A stretch of 64,000 bases of DNA from Methylobacillus sp. MM3 (GTDB taxonomy: Bacteria; Pseudomonadota; Gammaproteobacteria; Burkholderiales; Methylophilaceae), in the NCBI RefSeq assembly GCF_001645185.1, contig NZ_LXTQ01000011.1, forward strand, positions 372,001-436,000, read 5' to 3'. Positions 37,565 through 46,705 of this stretch are shown here, in pieces; the first letter of the stretch is position 1; each line of letters starts with the position of its first letter. Under the pieces are notes generated by a model, which searched no databases, was not told where the DNA came from, and saw nothing but the letters and a program-made list of their open reading frames with translations. A program made the position numbers and the translations under genes.

Positions 37565-40111
37565 ATGGATCAGTTCGCCAAAGAAACACTCCCCGTCAGC
37601 CTAGAAGAAGAGATGCGCCGTTCCTACCTCGATTACGCGATGAGCGTGATCGTGGGCCGCGCATTGCCCGATGTTCGTGACGGTCTGAAGCCGGTGCATC
37701 GCCGCGTACTCTATGCGATGCACGAACTTTCCAACGACTGGAATCGCCCTTACAAGAAGTCGGCGCGTATCGTCGGCGACGTGATCGGTAAATATCACCC
37801 GCACGGCGATACCGCGGTGTACGACACCATCGTGCGCATGGCGCAGGATTTCTCGCTGCGCTACATGCTGGTCGACGGCCAAGGCAACTTCGGCTCGGTC
37901 GATGGCGACAATGCCGCCGCGATGCGTTACACGGAAATCCGCATGTCGCGCATTGCGCACGAACTGCTTGCCGACCTCGACAAGGAAACGGTCGATTTCG
38001 GGCCGAACTACGACGGTTCAGAGCACGAGCCGCTGATCATGCCGGCGCGTATTCCCAATCTGCTGATCAACGGCTCGTCCGGGATCGCGGTGGGCATGGC
38101 GACCAACATCCCGCCGCATAATCTCAATGAAATCATCGACGCCTGCATGGCGGTTTTGCAAAACTCCGAGATCACGATCGACGAGCTGATTGACATTGTC
38201 CCGGCGCCGGACTTCCCGACTGCCGGCATCATTTACGGCACCGTCGGCGTCAAGGAAGGCTACCGCACCGGCCGCGGCCGCGTGGTGATGCGTGCCCGGA
38301 CGCACTTCGAGGACATCGGCCGCGGCGAGCGCCAGGCGATTATCGTCGACGAACTGCCGTACCAGGTGAACAAGAAGTCGCTGATCGAGAAAATCGCCGA
38401 GCTGGTCAACGAGAAGAAGATCGAAGGCATCTCCGATCTGCGCGACGAATCCGACAAATCCGGCATGCGCATGGTGATCGAACTGAAGCGTGGCGAAGTG
38501 CCGGAAGTCGTGCTGAACAATCTCTACAAGCAAACCCAACTGCAAGATACCTTTGGCATGAACATGGTGGCTCTGCTGGACGGTCAGCCGCGCCTCTTGA
38601 ACCTCAAGCAGATGCTGGAAGCCTTCCTGCGTCATCGCCGCGAAGTCGTCACGCGCCGTACCGTATTCGAGCTGCGCAAGGCGCGCGCCCGCGGTCACGT
38701 GCTGGAAGGCCTGGCGGTCGCGCTGGCCAACGTGGACGAGATGATCGCGCTGATCAAGGCCGCGCCAACGCCGCCGGAGGCCAAGGTTTCGCTGATGGAT
38801 CGCATCTGGAAATCGCCGGTGGTGGAGGAAATGCTGAAGCGTGCTGCCTCCGATGCATCTCGCCCGGAAGGGCTGGATGAAGCCTATGGCCTCAAGGCCA
38901 ACGGTTACAAGCTCTCCGACGTGCAGGCGCAGGAAATCCTGCAGATGCGCTTGCAGCGCCTGACCGGTCTCGAGCAGGACAAGATCGTCACCGAGTACAA
39001 GGAAGTAATGGATGTCATCACTGACTTGCTGGATATCCTGGCCAAGCCGGAGCGCGTCACGCAGATCATCGTAACCGAACTGTCCGCGATCAAGGCGCAG
39101 TTCGGCGACAAGCGCCGCAGCGAGATCGAGCACAACGCGCAGGACATCTCGCTGGAAGATCTGATCACGCCGGAAGACGTGGTAGTGACGCTGTCGCACA
39201 CCGGCTACGTCAAATCGCAGCCGTTGGCCGAATACCGCGCCCAGCGTCGCGGCGGACGCGGCAAGCAGGCGGCGGCGACCAAGGAAGACGATTTTATCGA
39301 CAAGATGTTCGTTGCCAATACACACGATTACATCCTGTGCTTCTCCAGCCGCGGCCGTGTTTACTGGCTCAAGGTCTACGAAGTGCCGCAAGGTTCCCGC
39401 ATCAGTCGCGGCAAGCCCATCGTCAATCTGTTCCCGCTGGAAGAAGGCGAAAAGATCAACGCCATCCTGTCGGTCAAGGAATTCGACGAAAACCATTACA
39501 TTTTCATGGCGACCGCACAGGGAACCGTGAAGAAGACCGCGCTGACCGAGTTCTCCAACCCGCGCAAGGCCGGCATCATCGCCATCAACCTGGATGATGG
39601 CGATTTCCTGATTGGTGCCGAAGTCACCAACGGTGCCAACGATGTGGTGCTGGTCTCCGACGGTGGCAAGGCAGTGTGGTTCGACGAAGAAGATGTACGT
39701 CCGATGGGCCGTGCAACGCGCGGCGTGCGCGGCATGAAGCTGCAGGCCAAGCAGCAGGTGCTGTCGCTGCTGATCGCCGAGGACGACAAGCAGACCGTGC
39801 TGGTCGCCACTGAAAACGGTTACGGCAAGCGCACCGTGCTGGCCGACTTCCGCCATTCCGGCCGCGGTACGCAGGGTGTGATCGCAATTGCCACCTCGGC
39901 GCGTAACGGCAAGGTCGTGGCCGCCAAACTGGTGAGCGATGAAGACGAGATCATGCTGATCACCACCGGCGGTGTGCTGATCCGCACCCGCGTCAAGGAA
40001 ATCCGCGAGCTGGGTCGCGCCACGCAGGGCGTGACGCTGATCAACCTGGGCGAAGGCGAAAAGCTTTCCGGCCTGGAAAAAGTGGTCGAAACCGACGACG
40101 AAGAAGAGTAA
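37565..40111 (+). CDS. gyrA: DNA gyrase subunit A
   Basis: An 848-residue type II topoisomerase subunit that breaks and rejoins DNA during supercoiling. The catalytic tyrosine is Y122 in [11 protein letters not shown], and the GyrA box appears as QRRGGRG near residue 560, separating gyrase from topoisomerase IV. In the quinolone region position 83 is threonine ([10 protein letters not shown]) where E. coli has serine, with D87 conserved. The C-terminal wrapping domain ends in an acidic tail. It heads the gyrA-serC-serA-pheA series. Confidence 0.98.
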   Translation: MDQFAKETLPVSLEEEMRRSYLDYAMSVIVGRALPDVRDGLKPVHRRVLYAMHELSNDWNRPYKKSARIVGDVIGKYHPHGDTAVYDTIVRMAQDFSLRYMLVDGQGNFGSVDGDNAAAMRYTEIRMSRIAHELLADLDKETVDFGPNYDGSEHEPLIMPARIPNLLINGSSGIAVGMATNIPPHNLNEIIDACMAVLQNSEITIDELIDIVPAPDFPTAGIIYGTVGVKEGYRTGRGRVVMRARTHFEDIGRGERQAIIVDELPYQVNKKSLIEKIAELVNEKKIEGISDLRDESDKSGMRMVIELKRGEVPEVVLNNLYKQTQLQDTFGMNMVALLDGQPRLLNLKQMLEAFLRHRREVVTRRTVFELRKARARGHVLEGLAVALANVDEMIALIKAAPTPPEAKVSLMDRIWKSPVVEEMLKRAASDASRPEGLDEAYGLKANGYKLSDVQAQEILQMRLQRLTGLEQDKIVTEYKEVMDVITDLLDILAKPERVTQIIVTELSAIKAQFGDKRRSEIEHNAQDISLEDLITPEDVVVTLSHTGYVKSQPLAEYRAQRRGGRGKQAAATKEDDFIDKMFVANTHDYILCFSSRGRVYWLKVYEVPQGSRISRGKPIVNLFPLEEGEKINAILSVKEFDENHYIFMATAQGTVKKTALTEFSNPRKAGIIAINLDDGDFLIGAEVTNGANDVVLVSDGGKAVWFDEEDVRPMGRATRGVRGMKLQAKQQVLSLLIAEDDKQTVLVATENGYGKRTVLADFRHSGRGTQGVIAIATSARNGKVVAAKLVSDEDEIMLITTGGVLIRTRVKEIRELGRATQGVTLINLGEGEKLSGLEKVVETDDEEE

Positions 40112-40145
40112 TTAGTGTGAACAGGCCCTAAAAGGAGGGTTGGCT

Positions 40146-41228
40146 ATGACGCAGATTTACAATTTCTCCGCCGGTCCGGCGGTGCTGCCCAAGGAAGTGC
40201 TGAAGCAGGCGGGCGAGGAAATGCTGGACTGGCACGGCTCTGGCATGTCGGTGATGGAGATGAGCCATCGCGGCAAGGAGTACATGAGCATTCAGGCCGA
40301 GGCCGAGGCCGATCTGCGCGAATTGTTGAATATTCCCGCCAATTACAAGGTGCTGTTCCTGCAGGGCGGCGCTTCGATGCAGTTCACCGCAATCCCGATG
40401 AATCTGCTGCGCGGCAAGAAAAAAGCCGATTATCTTAATACCGGCGAGTGGTCAAAGAAGGCGATCAGCGAAGCGAAGCGCTACTGCGACGTGAATGTGG
40501 TCGCCAGCTCCGAAGATAAAAACTTCAGCTACGCCCCGACGCAGGATCAGTGGAAGCTCGACCCTGATGCGGCCTATGTGCACTACACCTCGAACGAGAC
40601 CATAGGCGGCGTGGAAATTTTCTGGACGCCGGAGACCGGCAATGTGCCGCTGGTTGCGGACATGTCTTCGCACATCCTGTCGCGCCCGATGGACGTCAGC
40701 AAGTACGGCCTGATCTATGCCGGCGCGCAGAAGAACATCGGTCCGGCCGGCCTTACCATCATCATCGTGCGCGATGACCTGATCGGCGATCTGCTGCCCG
40801 GCACGCCGACGATGTTCGACTACAAGCTGCAGGCCGACAACGACTCCATGTACAACACGCCGGCCACCTATGCGATCTACATTGCTGGCCTGGTGTTCAA
40901 GCTGCTGAAGGCACGGGGCGGTCTGGCCGAGATGGAAAAGGTCAATCTGCGCAAGGCCAACCTGTTGTACGATTATCTCGACAGCACCGATTTCTACCGT
41001 TGCCCGACCGCGAAGGAAAACCGCTCGCGCATGAATATTCCGTTCACGCTGGCAAATCAGGCGCTGGACGACGCGTTTCTCAAGCAGGCAAGTGCGCTCG
41101 GTTTGATGCAGCTGAAGGGCCACCGCTCGGTGGGCGGCATGCGTGCGTCGATCTACAACGCCATGCCGGAAGAGGGCGTGAAGACCTTGGTCGAGTTCAT
41201 GAAGGAGTTCGAACAAAGCAATTCATAA
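40146..41228 (+). CDS. serC: Phosphoserine aminotransferase
   Basis: A 360-residue PLP enzyme that makes phosphoserine, and in many bacteria also serves pyridoxine synthesis. It starts QIYNFSAGPAVLPKEVL; the PLP lysine is in GLIYAGAQKNIGPAGL. The ATG at 40146 lies eight bases after AGGAGG, so it is preferred over a TTG two codons before. The gene sits 34 bases after gyrA, a conserved betaproteobacterial order. Confidence 0.97.
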   Translation: MTQIYNFSAGPAVLPKEVLKQAGEEMLDWHGSGMSVMEMSHRGKEYMSIQAEAEADLRELLNIPANYKVLFLQGGASMQFTAIPMNLLRGKKKADYLNTGEWSKKAISEAKRYCDVNVVASSEDKNFSYAPTQDQWKLDPDAAYVHYTSNETIGGVEIFWTPETGNVPLVADMSSHILSRPMDVSKYGLIYAGAQKNIGPAGLTIIIVRDDLIGDLLPGTPTMFDYKLQADNDSMYNTPATYAIYIAGLVFKLLKARGGLAEMEKVNLRKANLLYDYLDSTDFYRCPTAKENRSRMNIPFTLANQALDDAFLKQASALGLMQLKGHRSVGGMRASIYNAMPEEGVKTLVEFMKEFEQSNS

Positions 41229-41259
41229 GCCCGCCGCAAGGCGGCAAAGGGAGGGAGTC

Positions 41260-42444
41260 GTGGGCAAATATCGCATACTGATCCTCAACAAGATTTCGTC
41301 GCACGGTTTGAAGCGTTTGCCGGCGGAAAGCTATGAAACCGGCAGCGAAGTGACGAATCCCGACGCCATCCTCGTGCGTTCCGCACGCATGCACGAGATG
41401 GATATTCCTCCCACTGTCAGGGCCATCGGCCGAGCCGGTGCAGGCACCAACAATATTCCCGTTGCCGAAATGAGCAAGCGCGGGGTGGTGGTGTTCAATA
41501 CTCCGGGCGCAAATGCCAACGCGGTGAAGGAGCTGGTGTTGGCTGGCATGCTGATGGCGGCGCGCAATATCGCTCCCGCGATGAAGTTTGTAGCCGCCTT
41601 GCAAGGCGACGACGCCTCGCTGGCGGCGCAGGTCGAAGAGGGCAAGAAGCCCTTCGCCGGCATTGAACTGCCGGGCCGGATGCTGGGCATTATCGGGCTG
41701 GGCTCGGTCGGCGGCATGGTCGCCGATACGGCGCTCAAGCTGGGCATGAAAGTGCAGGGCTACGATCCGGATATCACCGTGGATGCGGCCTGGCGGCTTT
41801 CATCGGACGTGAAGCGGGCGCACAGCATAGATGACGTATTCCGCCACAGCGATTTCATCACGCTGCATGTGCCACTGGTCGATGCGACACGGCAGATGGT
41901 GAATGCCGAGAGGGTTGGGCTGATGAAGCACGGCGCCGTGCTGGTCAATTTTTCCCGCGAGGGTGTGATCGACGAGCAGGCAGTACTGGATGGGCTGGAG
42001 AGCAAGAAATTGCGCGCATATGTATGCGATTTCCCGACGGTCCGCATGAAATCGCATCCCGGCGTGATTGCGTTGCCGCATCTCGGTGCTTCAACGCAAG
42101 AGGCCGAGGATAATTGTGCAGTGATGGTGGTGGAGCAGGTACGCGAGTTTCTGGAGAATGGGAATATCGGCTATTCGGTGAATTTTCCCAGCGTGCAGAT
42201 GCCGCGCGAATCTGCCTTCCGGATGGCGATTGCCAATGCCAATGTGCCCAATATGCTGGGGCAGATTTCCACGGCAATGGCCGAAGCAGGCTTGAACATT
42301 CACAATATGGTCAACAAGTCGCGCGGGGAAATGGCGTATACGCTGGTCGATCTCGATAGCCCGGTGCCAAAAGAAGTCGTGGCGAAAATCAGCAGTATCG
42401 ACGGCGTACTGAATGTACGGACATTACCAGTCATAGAAAATTAA
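41260..42444 (+). CDS. serA: D-3-phosphoglycerate dehydrogenase with ACT domain
   Basis: A 394-residue NAD enzyme for the first step of serine synthesis. It carries the dinucleotide fold motif GLGSVGGMVADTALKLG (about 147-163), the catalytic histidine block LPHLGASTQEAEDN, and a C-terminal ACT domain (about 320-394), which usually allows serine feedback. The start is GTG after GGAGGGA. It stands between serC and pheA, where many relatives have pheA directly, so phosphoserine synthesis is complete except for SerB. Confidence 0.93.
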   Translation: MGKYRILILNKISSHGLKRLPAESYETGSEVTNPDAILVRSARMHEMDIPPTVRAIGRAGAGTNNIPVAEMSKRGVVVFNTPGANANAVKELVLAGMLMAARNIAPAMKFVAALQGDDASLAAQVEEGKKPFAGIELPGRMLGIIGLGSVGGMVADTALKLGMKVQGYDPDITVDAAWRLSSDVKRAHSIDDVFRHSDFITLHVPLVDATRQMVNAERVGLMKHGAVLVNFSREGVIDEQAVLDGLESKKLRAYVCDFPTVRMKSHPGVIALPHLGASTQEAEDNCAVMVVEQVREFLENGNIGYSVNFPSVQMPRESAFRMAIANANVPNMLGQISTAMAEAGLNIHNMVNKSRGEMAYTLVDLDSPVPKEVVAKISSIDGVLNVRTLPVIEN

Positions 42445-42459
42445 AATACAGAGCATTGC

Positions 42460-43527
42460 ATGAGCGAAGAACTTAAGAAGTGCCGGGAACAAATCGATAG
42501 CATCGATGAGCAGCTGCTTCAGCTGGTCAGCCGTCGCGCGCAGTTGGCACATACCATCGGCAATCTGAAAAACGGCGGACCGATCTATCGCCCCGAGCGC
42601 GAAGCGCAGGTGCTGCGCCGTCTGCTGGATCAGAATCCGGGCCCTTTGTCGGGCGAAGCGGTCACCGCCATTTTTCGAACCGTGATGTCGAATTGCCGTG
42701 CGCTTGAAAAGGAATTATCCGTCGCATTTCTCGGCCCACTCGGCACGTTCAGCGAAGAGGCCGCCAACAAACAGTTCGGCGGGCTTTCCAAGCCGGTGCA
42801 ATGCGCTTCCATTGATGAGGTTTTCCAGACAGTGGAAACCGGTGCGGTCGATTATGGCGTGGTGCCGGTAGAGAACTCCACCGAAGGCGGTATCGGCCGC
42901 ACGCTGGATCTTCTACTCCTGACAAGCTTGTATATTTGCGGCGAGATAGCGTTGCCGGTGCATCATAATCTCTTGTCGAAAGCATCCGACAAGAGCGGTG
43001 TGACCAAGCTCTATTCGCACGCACAGTCGCTGGCGCAATGCCATGAGTGGCTGAACCGCAATCTGCCCGGCATCGAGCGCCAGGCGGTCGCCAGCAACTC
43101 CGAAGCCGCGCGTCTGGCCGCCATTGAACCGGGTGCGGCTGCCATTGCGAGCCGCCGCGCCGGCGAACTGTTCGGTCTCAATCTGCTGGCCGAGAACATC
43201 GAGGACGATCCGCGGAATACCACGCGTTTCCTTGTGCTGTCGAACCATGATGTAGCGCCTTCCGGCAAGGACAAGACCTCGCTGGCCATGGCCGCACGCA
43301 ACGTTCCGGGCGCGGTGGTTTCCTTGCTGGAGCCGTTGGCTCGCCATGATGTCAGCATGACAAAATTCGAATCGCGCCCCGCGCACACGGGCTTGTGGGA
43401 ATACGTATTCTTTGTCGATATCGAAGGGCATCGTGAAGATGCGCGCGTGGCCGCCGCGTTGCAGGAGGTTGATGACAGGGCGGCTTTCCTGAAGGTGATG
43501 GGCTCTTATCCCGTGGCAGTGATCTGA
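42460..43527 (+). CDS. pheA: Chorismate mutase/prephenate dehydratase (P-protein)
   Basis: A 355-residue bifunctional enzyme of phenylalanine synthesis. The first 85 residues form an AroQ mutase (CREQIDSIDEQLLQLVSRRA). The dehydratase follows with VAFLGPLGTFSEEAA, PVENSTEGGIGRTLD and the NTTRF motif, and an ACT domain with SRPAHTGLWEYVFFVDIEGH closes it. It competes for chorismate, the same precursor used by the chorismatase of the pigment cluster at 62 kb. The next gene in relatives is usually hisC; here motA intervenes. Confidence 0.97.
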   Translation: MSEELKKCREQIDSIDEQLLQLVSRRAQLAHTIGNLKNGGPIYRPEREAQVLRRLLDQNPGPLSGEAVTAIFRTVMSNCRALEKELSVAFLGPLGTFSEEAANKQFGGLSKPVQCASIDEVFQTVETGAVDYGVVPVENSTEGGIGRTLDLLLLTSLYICGEIALPVHHNLLSKASDKSGVTKLYSHAQSLAQCHEWLNRNLPGIERQAVASNSEAARLAAIEPGAAAIASRRAGELFGLNLLAENIEDDPRNTTRFLVLSNHDVAPSGKDKTSLAMAARNVPGAVVSLLEPLARHDVSMTKFESRPAHTGLWEYVFFVDIEGHREDARVAAALQEVDDRAAFLKVMGSYPVAVI

Positions 43528-43538
43528 ACACTATTCCA

Positions 43539-43567
43539 TTTTCACTGTGGGTTCTTTCGGGTAGAAT
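43539..43567 (+). promoter_or_regulatory. Promoter for the riboswitch-motA transcript
   Basis: A -35-like TTTTCA (43539-43544), 17-base spacer and -10 TAGAAT (43562-43567) lie just after pheA. Start of transcription near 43574 would be about 15 bases before the riboswitch, a sensible distance. Confidence 0.5.
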
Positions 43568-43587
43568 TCACAAAATCAAATAACTGA

Positions 43588-43670
43588 TAAAGGCAAACTT
43601 GCCGAAAGGCAAGGGCGCAAAATCACCGGTCTAAAGAGGTTTTTCCTCCATGACAGCGGGATTGCCAGAT
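43588..43670 (+). ncRNA. Cyclic di-GMP-I (GEMM-I) riboswitch upstream of motA
   Basis: The leader matches the GEMM-I consensus in order: GGCAAAC, a hairpin closed by the GAAA tetraloop (CTTGCC-GAAA-GGCAAG), GGGCGCAAA, CACCGGTCTAAAG, a second hairpin (AGAGG...CCTC), then CAGCGGGATTGCC, whose TGCC pairs with the opening GGCA as P1. GEMM-I RNAs bind cyclic di-GMP and commonly control motility, pili and adhesion genes, which suits motA. About 100 bases lie between aptamer and ATG. No intrinsic terminator is visible there, but CCTTA...TAAGG beside the start could mask the ribosome site, so translational control is likely. Confidence 0.9.
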
Positions 43671-43768
43671 TCAACGCATGCATCGCTTCATGCCATGCAC
43701 CTCGTCATCCGATTCGGGTATCCAAGCTATTCCGGTTTTGCGCCTTAACAATAATAAGGTGTAAATGC

Positions 43769-44623
43769 ATGAATCTGATTTTGGGGTTTCTCGTCGTCGT
43801 CGGCTGTATCGCCGGCGGCTATCTTTGGGCTGGCGGTCATTTGCTGGCGTTGTTTCAGCCTGCGGAGATGCTGATCATCGGCGGTGCCGGGCTGGGCGCT
43901 TTCCTGATTTCCAATCCCGGCAGGACGATACGCGAATGCATGCATAGCCTGCCGCTGGCCCTCAAAGGCTCGCATTACAATCTGGCGTACCACCTAGATG
44001 CACTGGCGCTGATGCATGCCTTGCTGGCAAAGGTACGCAAGGATGGGCTGATGTCGATTGAGTTTGACATTGAAGAGCCAGGCAAAAGCGCGATCTTTGC
44101 AAAATATCCCAGAGTCGCTTCCGATGCCAGAACGCGCGAGTTCATCTGCGATTACTTTCGCATTATCGTAACCGGCAACATGAATAGTTATGAAATCGAG
44201 AATCTGATGGATATCGATCTCGAAACGGCCAGCCATGCTGCCAGGAAGCCCGCCGATGCCTTCACCCACCTCGCCGAATCACTACCGGCTTTCGGTATCA
44301 TCGCCGCCGTCATGGGAGTGGTTGTCACCATGGCGTTTATCGGCGGACCTCCCGAAGAGCTTGGGCACAAGATCGGCGCGGCTCTGGTAGGTACGTTTCT
44401 GGGCATCCTGATGGCGTACGGTTTTATCGGGCCGGTCGCCAAGCTCCTGCAAAATCTGGCCGAGGAAGAAGAGCAGTTTTTTGCTTGCCTCAAAACCTGC
44501 ATCGTGGCTTATCTGAACGGCTATCCGCCCAAGACCGTCATTGAGTTCGGACGCATGACAATCGCACCGGACCTGCGTCCCTCCTTCCAGGAAGTCGAAA
44601 ACTATTGCGTGCCGCGTCGATAG
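43769..44623 (+). CDS. motA: Flagellar motor stator protein MotA
   Basis: A 284-residue protein with four transmembrane helices and a large cytoplasmic loop. The functional residues known from E. coli MotA fall at identical positions: R90 and E98 in the loop ([11 protein letters not shown]) and prolines P173 and P222 in the last two helices. This is the proton-type stator subunit that normally works with MotB. No motB follows; the next gene is hisC. The gene breaks the usual pheA-hisC neighbourhood and carries its own c-di-GMP riboswitch. MotB and the flagellar genes may lie elsewhere on the chromosome. Confidence 0.95.
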   Translation: MNLILGFLVVVGCIAGGYLWAGGHLLALFQPAEMLIIGGAGLGAFLISNPGRTIRECMHSLPLALKGSHYNLAYHLDALALMHALLAKVRKDGLMSIEFDIEEPGKSAIFAKYPRVASDARTREFICDYFRIIVTGNMNSYEIENLMDIDLETASHAARKPADAFTHLAESLPAFGIIAAVMGVVVTMAFIGGPPEELGHKIGAALVGTFLGILMAYGFIGPVAKLLQNLAEEEEQFFACLKTCIVAYLNGYPPKTVIEFGRMTIAPDLRPSFQEVENYCVPRR

Positions 44624-44646
44624 TGCATTTCGGTTAAAATACGGTT

Positions 44647-44666
44647 GCGGCGGCAGCCGCTTTTTT
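44647..44666 (+). terminator. Terminator after motA
   Basis: A short GC stem (GCGGC/GCCGC) with a four-base loop is followed by six T residues, 23 bases after the motA stop. It isolates motA from hisC. Confidence 0.65.
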
Positions 44667-44702
44667 ATTTCCGATCTGATTATCGAATCGCAGGAGTCCG
44701 CA

Positions 44703-45806
44703 TTGAATACGTTGAGCGAGCTCGCACCGAGCCATATCCGCTCCATTGCCCCTTACCAGCCGGGAAAACCGATTTCGGAGCTTGCCCGAGAACTCGGGCT
44801 TGACGAGGCCGGCATCGTCAAGCTGGCGTCCAACGAGAATCCTCTGGGCATCAGCCCGCTGGCGAAGCGGGCGATTGCGGATGCGCTGGCGAGTATTGCG
44901 TTGTATCCCGACGGCAATGCCTTCGAATTGAAGCAGGCAATCTGCAAAAAATTCGGGGTGCAGGCGGCGCAAATCGTTCCGGGCAACGGTTCAAATGATG
45001 TACTGGAAATTGCCGCGCGCGCTTTCCTCGCGCCGGGGCTCGAAGCCATCTATTCGCAGCATGCCTTTGCCGTGTATCCGCTCGTGACGCAGGCGGTCGG
45101 TGCCATTGGAATCAGCACTCCGGCCAAGGACTTCGGCCACGACCTGCAGGCGATGCGTGTCGCTATTACGGCAAAAACGCGCATGGTGTTTATTGCCAAC
45201 CCGAACAATCCGACCGGCACGCTGCTTGATAAGTCCGAGCTTCATGCCTTTCTTCGCGATTTGCCGCAGCATGTGCTGGTTGTGCTGGACGAAGCTTACG
45301 ACGAATATCTTTCCGATGCGCAGAAGTCGCAAAGCATCGCCTGGCTGTCGGAATTCGATAACCTGATCGTGACGCGTACTTTCTCCAAGGCCTATGGCCT
45401 TGCCAGCTTGCGCGTCGGATTTGCGCTGGCGCATCCGGCGGTGGCCGACATGATGAATCGCGTGCGCCAGCCATTCAACGTCAACAGCGTGGCGCAAGCG
45501 GCGGCTGCGGCGGCCTTGCAGGATGACGATTTCGTCAGCCGCAGCCGCGACCTGAACGATGCCGGCATGAAGCAGATGATCGAAGGTTTATCGAAACTGG
45601 GACTGCGCTACATTCCGTCATTCGGCAATTTCGTCAGTTTCCATGTGCCGGATGCGGCCGCGGTGAACCGCAAGCTGCTCGAAAGAGGCATTATTGTGCG
45701 TCCCATTTTTGCCTATGAAATGCCGGACTGGCTGCGCGTCAGCATTGGCCTTCCCGCAGAGAACGCACGTTTCCTGCAAGCGATGGAAGAGATACTCGCA
45801 GCCTGA
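44703..45806 (+). CDS. hisC: Histidinol-phosphate aminotransferase
   Basis: A 367-residue class I/II PLP aminotransferase. Motifs include [21 protein letters not shown], the aspartate in VLDEAYDEY, the PLP lysine in [16 protein letters not shown] and the final RVSIGLP. The start is TTG, supported by CAGGAG eight bases before. In betaproteobacteria hisC after pheA often serves aromatic amino acid transamination too, so a dual role is possible. No tyrA or aroA follows, unlike in many relatives. Confidence 0.95.
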   Translation: MNTLSELAPSHIRSIAPYQPGKPISELARELGLDEAGIVKLASNENPLGISPLAKRAIADALASIALYPDGNAFELKQAICKKFGVQAAQIVPGNGSNDVLEIAARAFLAPGLEAIYSQHAFAVYPLVTQAVGAIGISTPAKDFGHDLQAMRVAITAKTRMVFIANPNNPTGTLLDKSELHAFLRDLPQHVLVVLDEAYDEYLSDAQKSQSIAWLSEFDNLIVTRTFSKAYGLASLRVGFALAHPAVADMMNRVRQPFNVNSVAQAAAAAALQDDDFVSRSRDLNDAGMKQMIEGLSKLGLRYIPSFGNFVSFHVPDAAAVNRKLLERGIIVRPIFAYEMPDWLRVSIGLPAENARFLQAMEEILAA

Positions 45807-45830
45807 TCGGGCAGGAAAAGCAGGCAATAA

Positions 45831-45854
45831 AAAAGGACGCAGAGGCGTCCTTTT
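45831..45854. terminator. Bidirectional terminator between hisC and bamD
   Basis: A 10-bp stem AAAAGGACGC/GCGTCCTTTT with a four-base loop gives a T run on both strands, ideal for convergent genes. Confidence 0.85.
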
Positions 45855-45868
45855 AAAGCGGAGAGGAA

Positions 45869-46669
45869 TTACAGGCTTTCCCAGAATTTCCACCAGGATT
45901 TCTGTTCCGGCGGCGCAGCCGTGCCGTTGAAAGGATTGTTGGGATAGTTGGTCTTGAATACGCGCATGGTGTCCTGCTTGAGGTCTTCGATGCCAAGCAG
46001 GTCATAGGCGCTGATCATGATGATCAATGCATTTTCCACTGCCGGTGTTTCGGGATAGGTTTCGATCACGAACTTGCAGCGATTGACCGCCGCGACGTAG
46101 GCACCGCGTTTCATGTAGTAACGTGCCACGTGCAGTTCGTGCGCGGCCAGCGTGTTGACCAGGTAAGTCATCCGCGCCGTGGCATCCTTGACGTATTTGC
46201 TGTTGGGGAAGCGCGTTATCAGTTCCTTGAATGCTGCGAACGATTCACGCAATGCCTTCGGGTCGCGGTCGCTGATGTCCTGAGCCGTCAGTTTTTCGAC
46301 GATGCCGCGCTCGTTGAAGGTGGCCAGGCCTTTCAGGTAGTAGACATAGTCGACGTTAGGGTGGTGCGGGTGCAGCTTGATGAAGCGATCCGCGGCGGCA
46401 ATGGCCGAAGCTGCTTCACCTTTTTTGTAGTACGCGTAGGCGATTTCGAGCTCTGCCTGAAGCGCATAGCGGCCGTGTGGATAACGCGATTTCAGTTTTT
46501 CGTAATAGCCGATAGCCTTGTCGTAGTCGCGGTTGCGCATCGAAGTTTCGGCTTCGGTATTCAGACGCTGAACGGACCAGCCCTTGGTTTCATCGATTTC
46601 GGTGGGATCGCCGAAAATGGCGCATGCTGAGAGGAACAGAGCAAGAATTAAGGCTACACTACGTTTCAT
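45869..46669 (-). CDS. bamD: Outer membrane assembly lipoprotein BamD
   Basis: A 266-residue lipoprotein with signal KRSVALILALFLSAC (lipid-anchored C16) and five TPR-like helical repeats, for example AETSMRNRDYDKAIGYYEKL and ALQAELEIAYAYYKKGEA. BamD is the essential partner of BamA in inserting beta-barrel proteins into the outer membrane. It is divergent from rluD with a 36-base gap, the standard arrangement for this gene pair. Confidence 0.96.
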   Translation of the reverse strand: MKRSVALILALFLSACAIFGDPTEIDETKGWSVQRLNTEAETSMRNRDYDKAIGYYEKLKSRYPHGRYALQAELEIAYAYYKKGEAASAIAAADRFIKLHPHHPNVDYVYYLKGLATFNERGIVEKLTAQDISDRDPKALRESFAAFKELITRFPNSKYVKDATARMTYLVNTLAAHELHVARYYMKRGAYVAAVNRCKFVIETYPETPAVENALIIMISAYDLLGIEDLKQDTMRVFKTNYPNNPFNGTAAPPEQKSWWKFWESL

Positions 46670-46705
46670 TTAATTAGTCCCAAGACGTTTGCCCGATTAT
46701 AACCG

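Noticed and set aside
38018-39856. A 612-codon minus-strand frame inside gyrA
   Set aside because: gyrA is intact and conserved; the antisense product has no recognisable features.
43585-43610. Flagellar sigma-28 promoter (TAAAG ... GCCGAAA) before motA
   Set aside because: The spacing between the two blocks is much too short for a FliA promoter, and the bases are fully explained by the conserved GGCAAAC and GAAA parts of the c-di-GMP riboswitch.
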